A stretch of 64,000 bases of DNA from Sinomonas sp. P10A9 (lineage in GTDB: Bacteria; Actinomycetota; Actinomycetes; Actinomycetales; Micrococcaceae). Shown piece after piece: positions 55,968-63,600 of this stretch. Where the stretch lies: contig NZ_CP163302.1 in assembly GCF_041022165.1 (NCBI RefSeq), positions 1,488,001 through 1,552,000 on the forward strand. The letters run 5' to 3'. The translations under genes were made by a program, and so were the position numbers. A model generated the notes under the pieces. That model saw nothing but the letters and a program-made list of their open reading frames with translations, was not told where the DNA came from and did no database searches. The first letter of the stretch is position 1, and each line of letters opens with the position of its first letter.

Positions 55968-57194
55968 ATGATGAGCACGACGACCGGCGACATGGTGCAC
56001 GTGCCGGCCCTCGGGACAGGCCGGCTGTTCGCCGCAGCCGCACCGAGCCTCGCTGCGCACGAGGCCGCGTATGGGAAGCGCGCCTTGGACTGGACTCGCG
56101 AGACGCTGCTGGCCGAGCTCGAGGCCTCCGGACTGGCCGGCCGCGGCGGCGCGGGCTTCCCCGCCTGGCGCAAACTCTCGTCCGTGACTGGACGGCGCCC
56201 CGTGGTCATTGCCAACGGGGCCGAGGGCGAACCGCTCAGCCGCAAGGATGCCGCGCTGCTGAGGGGAGCCCCCCACCTCGTCCTGGACGGTCTCCTGACG
56301 GCGGGGGAGGCGCTCGGCGCCGCGCAGCTGTTCCTGTATGCGCCCGCGGACTCGCTTGCGATCGTGGGGCGAGCGGTGTCCGAACGGCGCGATGCCCGGA
56401 GGGTCAAGCTCGTCGAGGCCCCCGGGACGTTCATCGCGGGCGAGGCGAGTGCGGTCGTCAACGCGCTCGAGACCGGGAATGCGGTCCCGAGGGATACAAC
56501 CGCGCGCCTGAGCGTCTCCGGCTTCCGCGGCCTGCCGACCCTCCTGCACAACATCGAGACGCTCGCCCACCTCGCGCTGGTGGCCCGCTACGGCGCCGCC
56601 TGGTTCCGGAAGGCCGGCACGGCCGAGGATCCCGGGACGCGGCTCGTGAGCGTGTCCGGCGACGTCCCGGGCGATGCGGTCATCGAGGTCGAGGGCGGGG
56701 CGCGGTTGCGGGACATCCTCACTGCGGCCGGAGCGGGCGCGGGTTCGACGGCCGCAGTCCTCGTGGGCGGGTTCCACGGTGCGTGGGTGCCGCGTGACGG
56801 CTTCGACCGGCCCATGACTGCGGCAGGCCTGGCCCGCTACGCTGCCCGCCCCGGGGCTGGCATCGTGTACGCCGTCGCGGAGGGCCGGTGCGGGCTGGCG
56901 GCGGCCGCGCCCATCGCGAGGTACCTCGCCGACAGCTCGGCGCAGCAGTGCGGGCCGTGCATGTTCGGGCTGCCTGCCATGGCCACGGTCCTGGAGCGGA
57001 TCGCGGCGGGGGAGCGTACCCCGTGGCTCGCCTCGGAGGCAGAGCGCCTTGCCGGCGTCGTGTCCGGGCGAGGAGCGTGCAGGCATCCCGACGGGACGGC
57101 GGGGTTCGTCAGGAGCACGCTCTCGGTGTTCCGGAACGAGGTGCAGGCGCACCTCGGCGGCGTCTGCAGTGCCGGGCCGAGGTGGGACCGATGA
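55968..57194 (+). CDS. NuoF-like NADH dehydrogenase subunit with incomplete [4Fe-4S] ligand set
   Basis: A 408-residue protein resembling the FMN/NADH-binding subunit of complex I. The FMN/NADH motif GRGGAGFPAWRKL (about residue 56), NGAEGEPLSRKD and a SLBB-type region (VSGDVPGDAVIEV, near 225) are clear. The C-terminal cluster site shows C328, C331 and C371; the third Cys of the usual CxxCxxC is G334. A thioredoxin-like NuoE partner is missing. ATG 55968 was chosen; GTG 55965 and ATG 55971 adjoin it. Its stop overlaps the ferredoxin start as ATGA. Inferred role: feeding NADH electrons to the ferredoxin and cytochrome. Confidence 0.8.
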   Translation: MMSTTTGDMVHVPALGTGRLFAAAAPSLAAHEAAYGKRALDWTRETLLAELEASGLAGRGGAGFPAWRKLSSVTGRRPVVIANGAEGEPLSRKDAALLRGAPHLVLDGLLTAGEALGAAQLFLYAPADSLAIVGRAVSERRDARRVKLVEAPGTFIAGEASAVVNALETGNAVPRDTTARLSVSGFRGLPTLLHNIETLAHLALVARYGAAWFRKAGTAEDPGTRLVSVSGDVPGDAVIEVEGGARLRDILTAAGAGAGSTAAVLVGGFHGAWVPRDGFDRPMTAAGLARYAARPGAGIVYAVAEGRCGLAAAAPIARYLADSSAQQCGPCMFGLPAMATVLERIAAGERTPWLASEAERLAGVVSGRGACRHPDGTAGFVRSTLSVFRNEVQAHLGGVCSAGPRWDR

Positions 57195-57418
57195 GCCGCA
57201 CCCAGCTCGAGCTGCACATCGACTTCACAGTCTGCGAGGGCCGGGGCCTCTGCACGGAGCTGCTGCCGGAGGTCCTCGTGCGTGACGACTGGGGCTACCC
57301 GATGGGCCGCGGCGGGCGCGACGTGCCGGTGCCGGGCTCGCTCGCGGATGCCGCCCAGGATGCCGTGGACCTGTGCCCCGTGCGGGCGCTCATGCTGCGG
57401 CGGGTCAGCCGCGCATGA
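57191..57418 (+). CDS. Small [3Fe-4S]-type ferredoxin
   Basis: A 75-residue ferredoxin. Cluster ligands C15 and C21 (CEGRGLC) and C62 (DLCPVRAL) give the C-x5-C...CP pattern of single-cluster [3Fe-4S] ferredoxins; the fourth Cys position is absent. It probably shuttles electrons between the NuoF-like protein and the membrane cytochrome. The start overlaps the preceding stop as ATGA, and its 3' end overlaps the convergent SHOCT gene by 14 bases. Confidence 0.85.
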   Translation: MSRTQLELHIDFTVCEGRGLCTELLPEVLVRDDWGYPMGRGGRDVPVPGSLADAAQDAVDLCPVRALMLRRVSRA

Positions 57419-57920
57419 CCTCGTTGCGCGCCTTCATGTACTCCTCGAGGGAGATCTTCTGGTCGGAGAACTGCCGGTCCAGTTCGGCGAGCTTCTTGGC
57501 GCGGTAGCCGTCGGGCGCCTCGCCGGGGATGGCGGGCGCGTCCGACGGCGCGGGGGCCGGCTGAGCCTGCCGGGGAGCCTCATGCTGGGGCTGCTGATTC
57601 TGAGGCATGGGCTGCGGCGCGGGCTGCCCCTGCGGGGCTGGCTGGCCGGGAAATCCGGGGGGGAGTGGCTGCTGCCACCACGGGGTCTGCGCACCCTGCG
57701 GCCCCGCCCCCTGTCCCCCGGGCAGCGGTGCCGGCGGAGGCTGCTGCCCGGGATACCGACCCTGCGGGTACTGCCCCGGGATCTGGCCATACTGGTCGCG
57801 CGGCGGATACGGGCCCTGCTGGTACGGCGGGCGGCCCCCGCGCGGCCCGGGCTGGCCGAGCCTCCGCATGATGAACGGAACGATCCAGCTCAGCGCGATC
57901 ACCCAGAAGATCCAGCTCAT
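57405..57920 (-). CDS. Membrane-anchored Pro/Gln-rich protein with C-terminal SHOCT-like domain
   Basis: A 171-residue protein. One N-terminal hydrophobic helix (FWVIALSWIVPFIM, residues about 5-18) is followed by about 110 residues of Pro, Gln and Gly with PxxGQxP-type repeats, then a C-terminal short helical hairpin KKLAELDRQFSDQKISLEEYMKAR that fits the SHOCT oligomerisation domain. Function unknown; SHOCT segments often mediate assembly of membrane proteins. Confidence 0.78.
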   Translation of the reverse strand: MSWIFWVIALSWIVPFIMRRLGQPGPRGGRPPYQQGPYPPRDQYGQIPGQYPQGRYPGQQPPPAPLPGGQGAGPQGAQTPWWQQPLPPGFPGQPAPQGQPAPQPMPQNQQPQHEAPRQAQPAPAPSDAPAIPGEAPDGYRAKKLAELDRQFSDQKISLEEYMKARNEVMRG

Positions 57921-57949
57921 GGTCCCAGCCTACGCGCGGAGGCTGGGTG

Positions 57950-58804
57950 TCAGCTCGGTTCGCCCGAGCCCATCGGGACGCCCGCGCCGAAGACGGGTTC
58001 CGCCGTCGGCCGCTTCGCCAGGACGCCGTCGCCGCTCGATCTGTGCCGGATCCGTCGCACCACCCAGGGAACGAAGAACTCGCGCGCCCACACGAGGTCT
58101 TCGGAGCGCGCCGTCCGCCAGGTGCGCACCGGCATGGGGCTGGGTTCCATGGGCTCGAGCCCATGCACGACGTTGAGTGCATCGAGCGCCATGATGGCGA
58201 TCGTGTGGTGCCCGAGCGGGGAGAAATGCAGCCGGTCCGCGTCCCACATGCGCGAGTCCGAGAGCTGGCGCAGGCCCCACATGTCCGCGACCACCGCGTC
58301 GTGCCGTGCCGCGACCACGCGCACGTTCTCGTTGTAGATGGCGACTTTGCCCCGGATTGCCGAGAGCACGGGGGTCGAGCCGATGTCCGGGCCGTTGAAC
58401 AGCAGGACGGTCGCTCCCGCGTCGGAGAGGCGCCCGACGGCGTCGTCGAGCCTGAGCGCCAGGGCGTCGGGGTCGCTTCCCGGGCGCAGCAGGTCGTTGC
58501 CGCCCGCTGAAAGGGACACGAGGTCCGGGTGGAGGACGAGGGTGGGTTCGATCTGCTCCTCGAGGATCCGGCCCAGAAGTCGGCCCCGGATCGCGAGGTT
58601 GGCGTAGGCGAAGTCCTCGGAGCCGCGTGCGAGCTCTTCGGCAAGCCGGTCCGCCCAGCCGCGATGGCGGCCTGGATTGTGGGGATCCGGGTCGCCGATG
58701 CCCTCCGTGAACGAGTCGCCGATCGCAACATACCGGTGCCACGGGTGGCGCGGGCTGTTTGGCGACTCGGTCTCCTGACGATCGTTCTCATGCATCTCGG
58801 TCAC
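57950..58804 (-). CDS. SGNH/GDSL-family hydrolase
   Basis: A 284-residue cytoplasmic hydrolase. Catalytic blocks are VAIGDSFTEG (Ser), a Gly in block II (NLAIRGR), LSAGGNDLLRPG (Asn) and DRLHFSPLGHH (Asp and His). The family cleaves esters on lipids or polysaccharides. No signal peptide is visible. Start uncertain: GTG 58804, ATG 58795 and an upstream ATG at 58834 are all in frame; none has a convincing ribosome binding site. A basic and Pro-rich C-terminal region of about 60 residues follows the core. Confidence 0.84.
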   Translation of the reverse strand: MTEMHENDRQETESPNSPRHPWHRYVAIGDSFTEGIGDPDPHNPGRHRGWADRLAEELARGSEDFAYANLAIRGRLLGRILEEQIEPTLVLHPDLVSLSAGGNDLLRPGSDPDALALRLDDAVGRLSDAGATVLLFNGPDIGSTPVLSAIRGKVAIYNENVRVVAARHDAVVADMWGLRQLSDSRMWDADRLHFSPLGHHTIAIMALDALNVVHGLEPMEPSPMPVRTWRTARSEDLVWAREFFVPWVVRRIRHRSSGDGVLAKRPTAEPVFGAGVPMGSGEPS

Positions 58805-58923
58805 CGGACCATTATGCGCTGATTGGCATATCACTTGCTACTTGCGGGTAACATGACTGGCGGCTCGGGCCCCATCCGCTTGTTCGATGCTGTGCTCCAG
58901 TCATACCGCGGGGTGATGAAGTT

Positions 58924-58949
58924 CATATAGTTGATGTTTCAACTATATG
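58924..58949. promoter_or_regulatory. AT-rich inverted repeat CATATAGTTGA-TGTT-TCAACTATATG upstream of the esterase
   Basis: Perfect 11-bp arms with a 4-base loop, 14 bases before the esterase start. Low GC and the TAGTTGA/TCAACTA half-sites resemble MarR-family operators. Position over the promoter suggests repression. Confidence 0.65.
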
Positions 58950-58962
58950 GAACAATAGAGCC

Positions 58963-59661
58963 ATGACTGACGCCACCGCCGACGCCCGGCGCGCCAACTT
59001 CCCTGCCCACTACCCCGCGCACGTCGCGCTCTGGAGCCGCCCCGAGGGCGAGCGTGCCGGGTCCCCGCTGATCGTGCTGTTCCACGGCTATGGGTCCAAT
59101 GAGGCCGATCTCATGGGCCTGGCCGGGTACCTGCCGGAGGAGTTCACCGTCGTTTCGCTGCGGGCGCCGCAGACGCTTGCCCCCGGTGCGTACCAGTGGT
59201 TCCCGCTCATGGCCGCGCAGGACTTCACGATGGACTCCGTTGAGGCGGCGACCGAGTACGTGCTCGCGTGGCTCGACGGGGTGCGCGAGCAGCACACCTC
59301 GGTGACCCTGCTCGGGTTCTCGATGGGCGTGGCGATGGCGACCTCGCTCGTGCGCCGCCGGCCGGACGACTTCGCCGCCGTGGTGGGACTCTCGGGCTTC
59401 GCGATCGATCCGGCCGCCGCCGGCGAGAAGGACTACGAGTACTTCCGCGATACCGAGCTCGACGGGACCGTGCCCATGTTCTGGGGGCGCGACCAGGCGG
59501 ACCCGGTCATCACGGCGGACAAGGTCGAGTACACGATGGGATGGGTCCGCAGCCACGTGGCCCTCACGAAGGTCACCTATCCCGGGATCGGGCACGGCAT
59601 CAGCGGACCCGAGCTCGCGCACGTCAAGGAGTTCCTCGAGCTCTCCGTGCTCAAGGGCTGA
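58963..59661 (+). CDS. Phospholipase/carboxylesterase-type alpha/beta-hydrolase
   Basis: A 232-residue hydrolase. FHGYGSNEADLMGL (oxyanion region), the nucleophile elbow LLGFSMGVAM with Ser near residue 117, an Asp in GRDQADPVI and the His in PGIGHGIS give a complete catalytic triad. It belongs to the YpfH/carboxylesterase group acting on small acyl esters. ATG 58963 was chosen; a perfect inverted repeat sits just upstream, so expression is probably repressor-controlled. No regulator gene adjoins it. Confidence 0.86.
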   Translation: MTDATADARRANFPAHYPAHVALWSRPEGERAGSPLIVLFHGYGSNEADLMGLAGYLPEEFTVVSLRAPQTLAPGAYQWFPLMAAQDFTMDSVEAATEYVLAWLDGVREQHTSVTLLGFSMGVAMATSLVRRRPDDFAAVVGLSGFAIDPAAAGEKDYEYFRDTELDGTVPMFWGRDQADPVITADKVEYTMGWVRSHVALTKVTYPGIGHGISGPELAHVKEFLELSVLKG

Positions 59662-59674
59662 CGCGCGCCGGCCG

Positions 59675-59938
59675 TCAGCCGCGGGGAACGAGCCGAACGC
59701 GCTGGCCGTTGACCTCGACCACGTCGCCGACCGTGAGCTGCCGTCCTCGGCGGTCCTCGATGTCCCCGTTGACCTTGACGAGGCCGTTGCGGATGAGATC
59801 GGCCGCCTCAACGCCGTCATCGACGAGCGAGGCGAGCTTGAGCAGCTGCCCGAGCCGGATCGTGCCCTCGCGGACTTCGACCTCCTCGGCACCTTGGGCG
59901 TAGGGAGGGAGCGCGGCGGAGGATTCTCGGTCAGGCAT
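59675..59938 (-). CDS. S4-domain RNA-binding protein
   Basis: An 87-residue protein consisting of an acidic leader and a single S4 domain: IRLGQLLKLASLVDDGVEAADLIRNGLVKVNGD followed by the strand VGDVVEVNGQRVRLV. Such stand-alone S4 proteins (YbcJ/RlbA-type) bind rRNA or tRNA and assist ribosome rescue or assembly. It is convergent with the esterase (13-base gap) and divergent from glyS. Confidence 0.85.
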   Translation of the reverse strand: MPDRESSAALPPYAQGAEEVEVREGTIRLGQLLKLASLVDDGVEAADLIRNGLVKVNGDIEDRRGRQLTVGDVVEVNGQRVRLVPRG

Positions 59939-60067
59939 GCTGCAACTCTAGGCCAGGTGCGTGCCTCGCAGCCCCGGCGGCGGGCGGCCTCCGCCGCCCG
60001 CCGGTACTCTTAGAAGCGCACACTTGACGGACCGCACCCAGCGGCCTGACGCTACGGAGGAACCGCT

Positions 60068-61450
60068 TTGGCACCCAAGACCGCACTGGACTCGATCGTC
60101 TCCCTGGCCAAGCGCCGCGGATTCGTCTACCAGGCCGGTGAGATCTACGGAGGCTCCCGGTCTGCGTGGGACTACGGTCCGCTCGGCGTCGAGCTCAAGG
60201 AGAACATCAAGGAACAGTGGTGGCAGACCTTCGTCCGCGGGCGTGAGGACATGGTGGGGCTCGACTCTTCGGTGATCCTGCCCAAGCAGGTCTGGGAGGC
60301 CTCTGGCCACGTTGCGACGTTCACGGATCCGCTCGTCGAGTGCCTCCAGTGCCACCACCGCTTCCGCCAGGACCACCTGATCGAGGCGTATGAGGCCAAG
60401 AAGGGCCGGGCGCCGGAGAACGGCATGGAGTCGATCTCGTGCCCGAACTGCGGCACCACCGGGGAGTGGACCGAGCCACAGATGTTCTCGGGCCTCATGA
60501 AGACGTTCCTCGGCGCCGTGGACAACGCCGAGGGCCTGCACTACCTTCGCCCGGAGACGGCCCAGGGCATCTTCGTGAACTTCAACAACGTGGTCACGAC
60601 CTCCCGCAAGAAGCCGCCGTTCGGTATCGGCCAGATCGGCAAGGCGTTCCGCAACGAGATCACCCCCGGCAACTTCATCTTCCGCACGCGCGAGTTCGAG
60701 CAGATGGAGATCGAGTTCTTCACAGCCCCCGCCGAGGCGGACGAGTGGTTCAAGCACTGGGTCGACGCGTGCTGGAACTGGTTCACCGATCTGGGGATCA
60801 ACCCGGACAACATGCGCAAGTTCGACGTCCCCGAGGACGAGCGCGCCCACTACTCCGCCGGGACGATCGACATCGAGTACAAGTTCGGCTTCCAGGGCAA
60901 CGCGTGGGGCGAGCTCATGGGCGTCGCCAACCGCACCGACTACGATCTCGGCAGCCACTCGAAGGCCTCCGGCCACGAGCTGGCCTACTTCAACCAGGCC
61001 ACGAACGAGCGGTACATCCCCTACGTCATCGAGCCGTCGTTCGGCCTGACCCGGTCGATGATGGCGTTCCTCGTCGACGCGTACACCGAGGACGAGGCCC
61101 CCAACACGAAGGGCGGTGTGGACAAGCGCACCGTCCTGCGCCTGGACCCGCGGCTCGCCCCGGTCAAGGCCGCCGTCCTGCCGCTGAGCCGCAATGAGGA
61201 CCTCTCGCCCAAGGCCCGCGACCTGAGCGCGGAACTGCGCAGGAACTGGAACATCGAGTTCGACGACGCCGGAGCCATCGGCCGTCGGTACCGCCGCCAG
61301 GACGAGATCGGCACGCCGTTCTGCATCACCGTGGACTTCGACACCCTCGAGGACCACGCGGTGACCATCCGCGAGCGCGACACAATGTCCCAGGACCGCG
61401 TTGCCCTGGACAAGGTCTCCGCCTACCTGTTCGAGCGGCTCGGGAAGTAA
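60068..61450 (+). CDS. glyS: Glycyl-tRNA synthetase (class II, homodimeric type)
   Basis: Charges tRNA-Gly; 460 residues, the bacterial alpha2 form. Class II motif 1 is [19 protein letters not shown], motif 2 [21 protein letters not shown] and motif 3 [14 protein letters not shown] zinc-ribbon insertion has Cys pairs CLQCHHRF and CPNCGTTG. The TTG at 60068 is preceded by ACGGAGGAACCGCT, a strong ribosome binding site. A TACTCT at 60005-60010 may be the -10 box; no T-box fold is seen in the leader. Confidence 0.94.
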   Translation: MAPKTALDSIVSLAKRRGFVYQAGEIYGGSRSAWDYGPLGVELKENIKEQWWQTFVRGREDMVGLDSSVILPKQVWEASGHVATFTDPLVECLQCHHRFRQDHLIEAYEAKKGRAPENGMESISCPNCGTTGEWTEPQMFSGLMKTFLGAVDNAEGLHYLRPETAQGIFVNFNNVVTTSRKKPPFGIGQIGKAFRNEITPGNFIFRTREFEQMEIEFFTAPAEADEWFKHWVDACWNWFTDLGINPDNMRKFDVPEDERAHYSAGTIDIEYKFGFQGNAWGELMGVANRTDYDLGSHSKASGHELAYFNQATNERYIPYVIEPSFGLTRSMMAFLVDAYTEDEAPNTKGGVDKRTVLRLDPRLAPVKAAVLPLSRNEDLSPKARDLSAELRRNWNIEFDDAGAIGRRYRRQDEIGTPFCITVDFDTLEDHAVTIRERDTMSQDRVALDKVSAYLFERLGK

Positions 61451-61475
61451 GGGCGAGGACGAGGGAGGATACGTC

Positions 61476-62552
61476 GTGGCGCAGCTGACCTACCGTCCTT
61501 GGCGCGAGGGCGACGACCGGGCCCTCCTCGAGCTCTGGGGAGACGCCGAGGGCGCCGCTGCCGAGCAGTTCCGCGGTGCCTTGGCGCCGGACTCTGACGG
61601 GGACCGTAGCGAGGAGTCCGGGGCGATGCACGACGGCGCGTCCTCGCCGTCCGCCGCCGGCCCCCGGGCCGCAACGCCGCCCGCCCCGTGGCGCCGATGC
61701 CTCGTGGCCGAGGACCAGGGCATCCCGGTCGCGGCCGGCGTCGTGTACGAGGCGGCCCTCCACCCTGCGAGGCTGTGGGCCTACGTCGAGGTCGCGCGCG
61801 ACCACCGGCGAGCCGGTGTCGCGACCGAGATCCTCGGCCGCCTGCGGGAGGCGGCCGCCGGGGCGACAACGGTGCACGCTGCGGACGCCCCGTTAGGCGC
61901 GGCGAAGCTGCGGACCAAGGTCACCGCGGGCACGTCAGGGGCGGCGTTCGCCGAAGCATCCGGCTTCACCGTGCTCCAGCGCTCGCGCGAGGTCCTTGTG
62001 CGCCCGGGCACCCTCAAGCTGCCTGTCTTCGGCGACGGCACGGAGGCGGGGGACTCCTCGCCGCTCGTCGAGGATCTGGCGACTGGCTCGGTCGAGCTCA
62101 GCGACGCCGTCGGCCGGTACTACGCCGAAGTGCATGCGTGGGATCCGCCCGCACCGATCAGCGTAGGGCGGGCCCAGCAGCTCTTCCTCTCCGAGGCCGC
62201 GGGCGCGCACGGCGCCGTGGTGCTCCGCGCCCCGGCGGCGAGCGCATTCGGCGCGGGCGTGGCCCCCGCGAAGAAGAAGGGCCGCCTGCGGGCCTTCGCG
62301 GTGAGCTACGCAGGCCCAGCGAGTGCGGTCGCCGAGCAGCCGAGCGAGGTGCTCCTCGGGCACGAGGTGCGGCTCGACCCCGCAGACGCGGCGGACGCCG
62401 TGCGGGGACTTCTCGCCCTTATCGCCTACCAGCACCCCGTGCAGCTCGAGGTAGACGACTCGATGGCGGCTGTCCGGGCTGCCGTCGACCCCCTGCTCGC
62501 GGCGGGGGCGGCGGAGCAGATTGGCCCCGAGACACTGACACTCGGCGACTGA
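61476..62552 (+). CDS. GNAT family N-acetyltransferase (two-domain size)
   Basis: A 358-residue protein. The first domain has YVEVARDHRRAGVATEILGRLREAA, with the acetyl-CoA-binding RRAGVA loop near residue 110. The second half is a degenerate GNAT-like fold without a clear cofactor loop. Residues about 35-70 are a Ser/Asp/Pro-rich insertion between strands 1 and 2, and the dispersed 19-base repeat lies inside it (61622-61640). GTG 61476 follows GAGGGAGGATAC. It is 25 bases after glyS on the same strand; substrate unknown. Confidence 0.8.
   Translation: MAQLTYRPWREGDDRALLELWGDAEGAAAEQFRGALAPDSDGDRSEESGAMHDGASSPSAAGPRAATPPAPWRRCLVAEDQGIPVAAGVVYEAALHPARLWAYVEVARDHRRAGVATEILGRLREAAAGATTVHAADAPLGAAKLRTKVTAGTSGAAFAEASGFTVLQRSREVLVRPGTLKLPVFGDGTEAGDSSPLVEDLATGSVELSDAVGRYYAEVHAWDPPAPISVGRAQQLFLSEAAGAHGAVVLRAPAASAFGAGVAPAKKKGRLRAFAVSYAGPASAVAEQPSEVLLGHEVRLDPADAADAVRGLLALIAYQHPVQLEVDDSMAAVRAAVDPLLAAGAAEQIGPETLTLGD
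61622..61640. repeat. Short dispersed repeat GGCGATGCACGACGGCGCG inside the GNAT gene
   Basis: Identical over 19 bases to 40703-40721 in kbl; extended on the right it shares TGCACGACGGCGCGTC with 23601-23616. It encodes AMHDGA in a poorly conserved insertion. Confidence 0.65.
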
Positions 62553-62567
62553 GCGCCGCCTAGCCTG

Positions 62568-62605
62568 TTGAGGGGTCATGGACCGGCAGGGGCCCGACCA
62601 CTCAA
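62568..62605. terminator. Weak hairpin between the GNAT gene and the convergent acyltransferase gene
   Basis: Ten-base arms TTGAGGGGTC (62568-62577) and GACCACTCAA (62596-62605), one mismatch, loop of 18 bases containing further GC-rich pairing. Confidence 0.45.
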
Positions 62606-62615
62606 CGCGGGCGGC

Positions 62616-63473
62616 TCACATCTTGTCCCGGTCGGGGCGCAGTCCGTTCACAGCGTCGCGGGCATCCCAGATGTCTCGTTCGGCCTCGGTCGGCGCCCCG
62701 CCGCCGAACTTCGCGGGCACCCACCACGCACGCGCCGGAAGGCCGAGCGTGAAGTCGAGCGCCGCGACGTCGGCCGCGTCCTGCATCGCGGCCTGGAGAC
62801 GCCGCGCAGCGTCGTCGGCGTCGGCCGAGCCGGAGAGGTCCACGGGGTTGCCGAAGTGGATCCGGATCGGGGCCCTCAAGAGGCTGGCGAGCGAGCCGCC
62901 GCCGCGCTTCGACATCACGTCGTGGCCGCGGGTCATAATGCGATGCCCGCCCCACACGCCGACGGGAATGAGCGGGACGCCGGTCTCGCGCGCCATGCGG
63001 ACCGCTCCTGTGTGGCACCGGCGGACCGTGAAGCTCCGGCTCACGCCTGCCTCGGGGAAGAGGGCGATGCTCCAGCCTGCGTCGAGAGCGGCCAGTGACG
63101 CGCTGAGGCTCGCATGGCCCGGCTGGCCGACGACCGCGAGCCCGCCGCACGCCGTGATCACGGCACCGAAGAGGCGGCTGCGGTAGGGGCGGGGACCCAC
63201 GAGGAACCGCAGGCGGTCACGGCGCCGTTCCCACCACGTCAGGGCCACGGGCACGAAGTCGAGGTAGCCGAAGTGGGTGATGGCGAGCACCACTTGGCCG
63301 TGGGGGACGGCGTCGAGGCCAGAGGTGATCACGTCCACCCGGAAGAGGCCCTGCAGTCCCGTGAACGCCCGGCGCGCAGTGTCGTACAGCCACAGGCTGC
63401 CCGGCTGGAGTGCCCGCGGCCGTCGCAGCCTGTTCGCGGTCGAGGCGGTGCGGGCGTCGCGGGGTGTCGCCAT
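62616..63473 (-). CDS. Lysophospholipid acyltransferase family protein (PlsC-like)
   Basis: A 285-residue 1-acyl-glycerol-3-phosphate acyltransferase-like protein. The catalytic H(x)4D motif is THFGYLDFVP near residue 70; the acceptor-binding motif, usually FPEGTRS, reads FPEAGVSRSF near 140; PLIPVGVWGG follows. A basic N-terminus precedes a weakly hydrophobic membrane-associating segment. The motif-3 variant is common in actinobacterial PlsC paralogues. ATG 63473 was chosen because the upstream frame contains the ABC promoter region. Probable role: phospholipid or glycolipid acylation. Confidence 0.83.
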   Translation of the reverse strand: MATPRDARTASTANRLRRPRALQPGSLWLYDTARRAFTGLQGLFRVDVITSGLDAVPHGQVVLAITHFGYLDFVPVALTWWERRRDRLRFLVGPRPYRSRLFGAVITACGGLAVVGQPGHASLSASLAALDAGWSIALFPEAGVSRSFTVRRCHTGAVRMARETGVPLIPVGVWGGHRIMTRGHDVMSKRGGGSLASLLRAPIRIHFGNPVDLSGSADADDAARRLQAAMQDAADVAALDFTLGLPARAWWVPAKFGGGAPTEAERDIWDARDAVNGLRPDRDKM

Positions 63474-63525
63474 GCCGCCCACAGTACCCTCACGCCCGGA
63501 AGGGACGGCCCTCGTGAGCAGGCCT

Positions 63526-63545
63526 CGCATGACATCTGTCATGCG
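63526..63545. promoter_or_regulatory. Inverted repeat CGCATGACA-TC-TGTCATGCG upstream of the ABC transporter gene
   Basis: Perfect 9-bp arms with a 2-base spacer, 55 bases before the ATG. ATGACA/TGTCAT palindromes of this kind are bound by NarL/LuxR-type response regulators that often form operons with ABC-2 transporters. Regulator not seen in the window. Confidence 0.6.
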
Positions 63546-63600
63546 GCATCCCTGACGGATGTGTGGGGGACCAGATGCCCGCGCGGATGACCATGGACGC

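Noticed and set aside
59939..60067. T-box riboswitch in the glyS leader
   Set aside because: The leader is short and no specifier loop or TGGN-type T-box sequence is visible.
62616..63473. FPEAGVSRS in the acyltransferase as a broken FPEGTR motif
   Set aside because: This variant is common among actinobacterial PlsC paralogues and the H(x)4D catalytic motif is intact.
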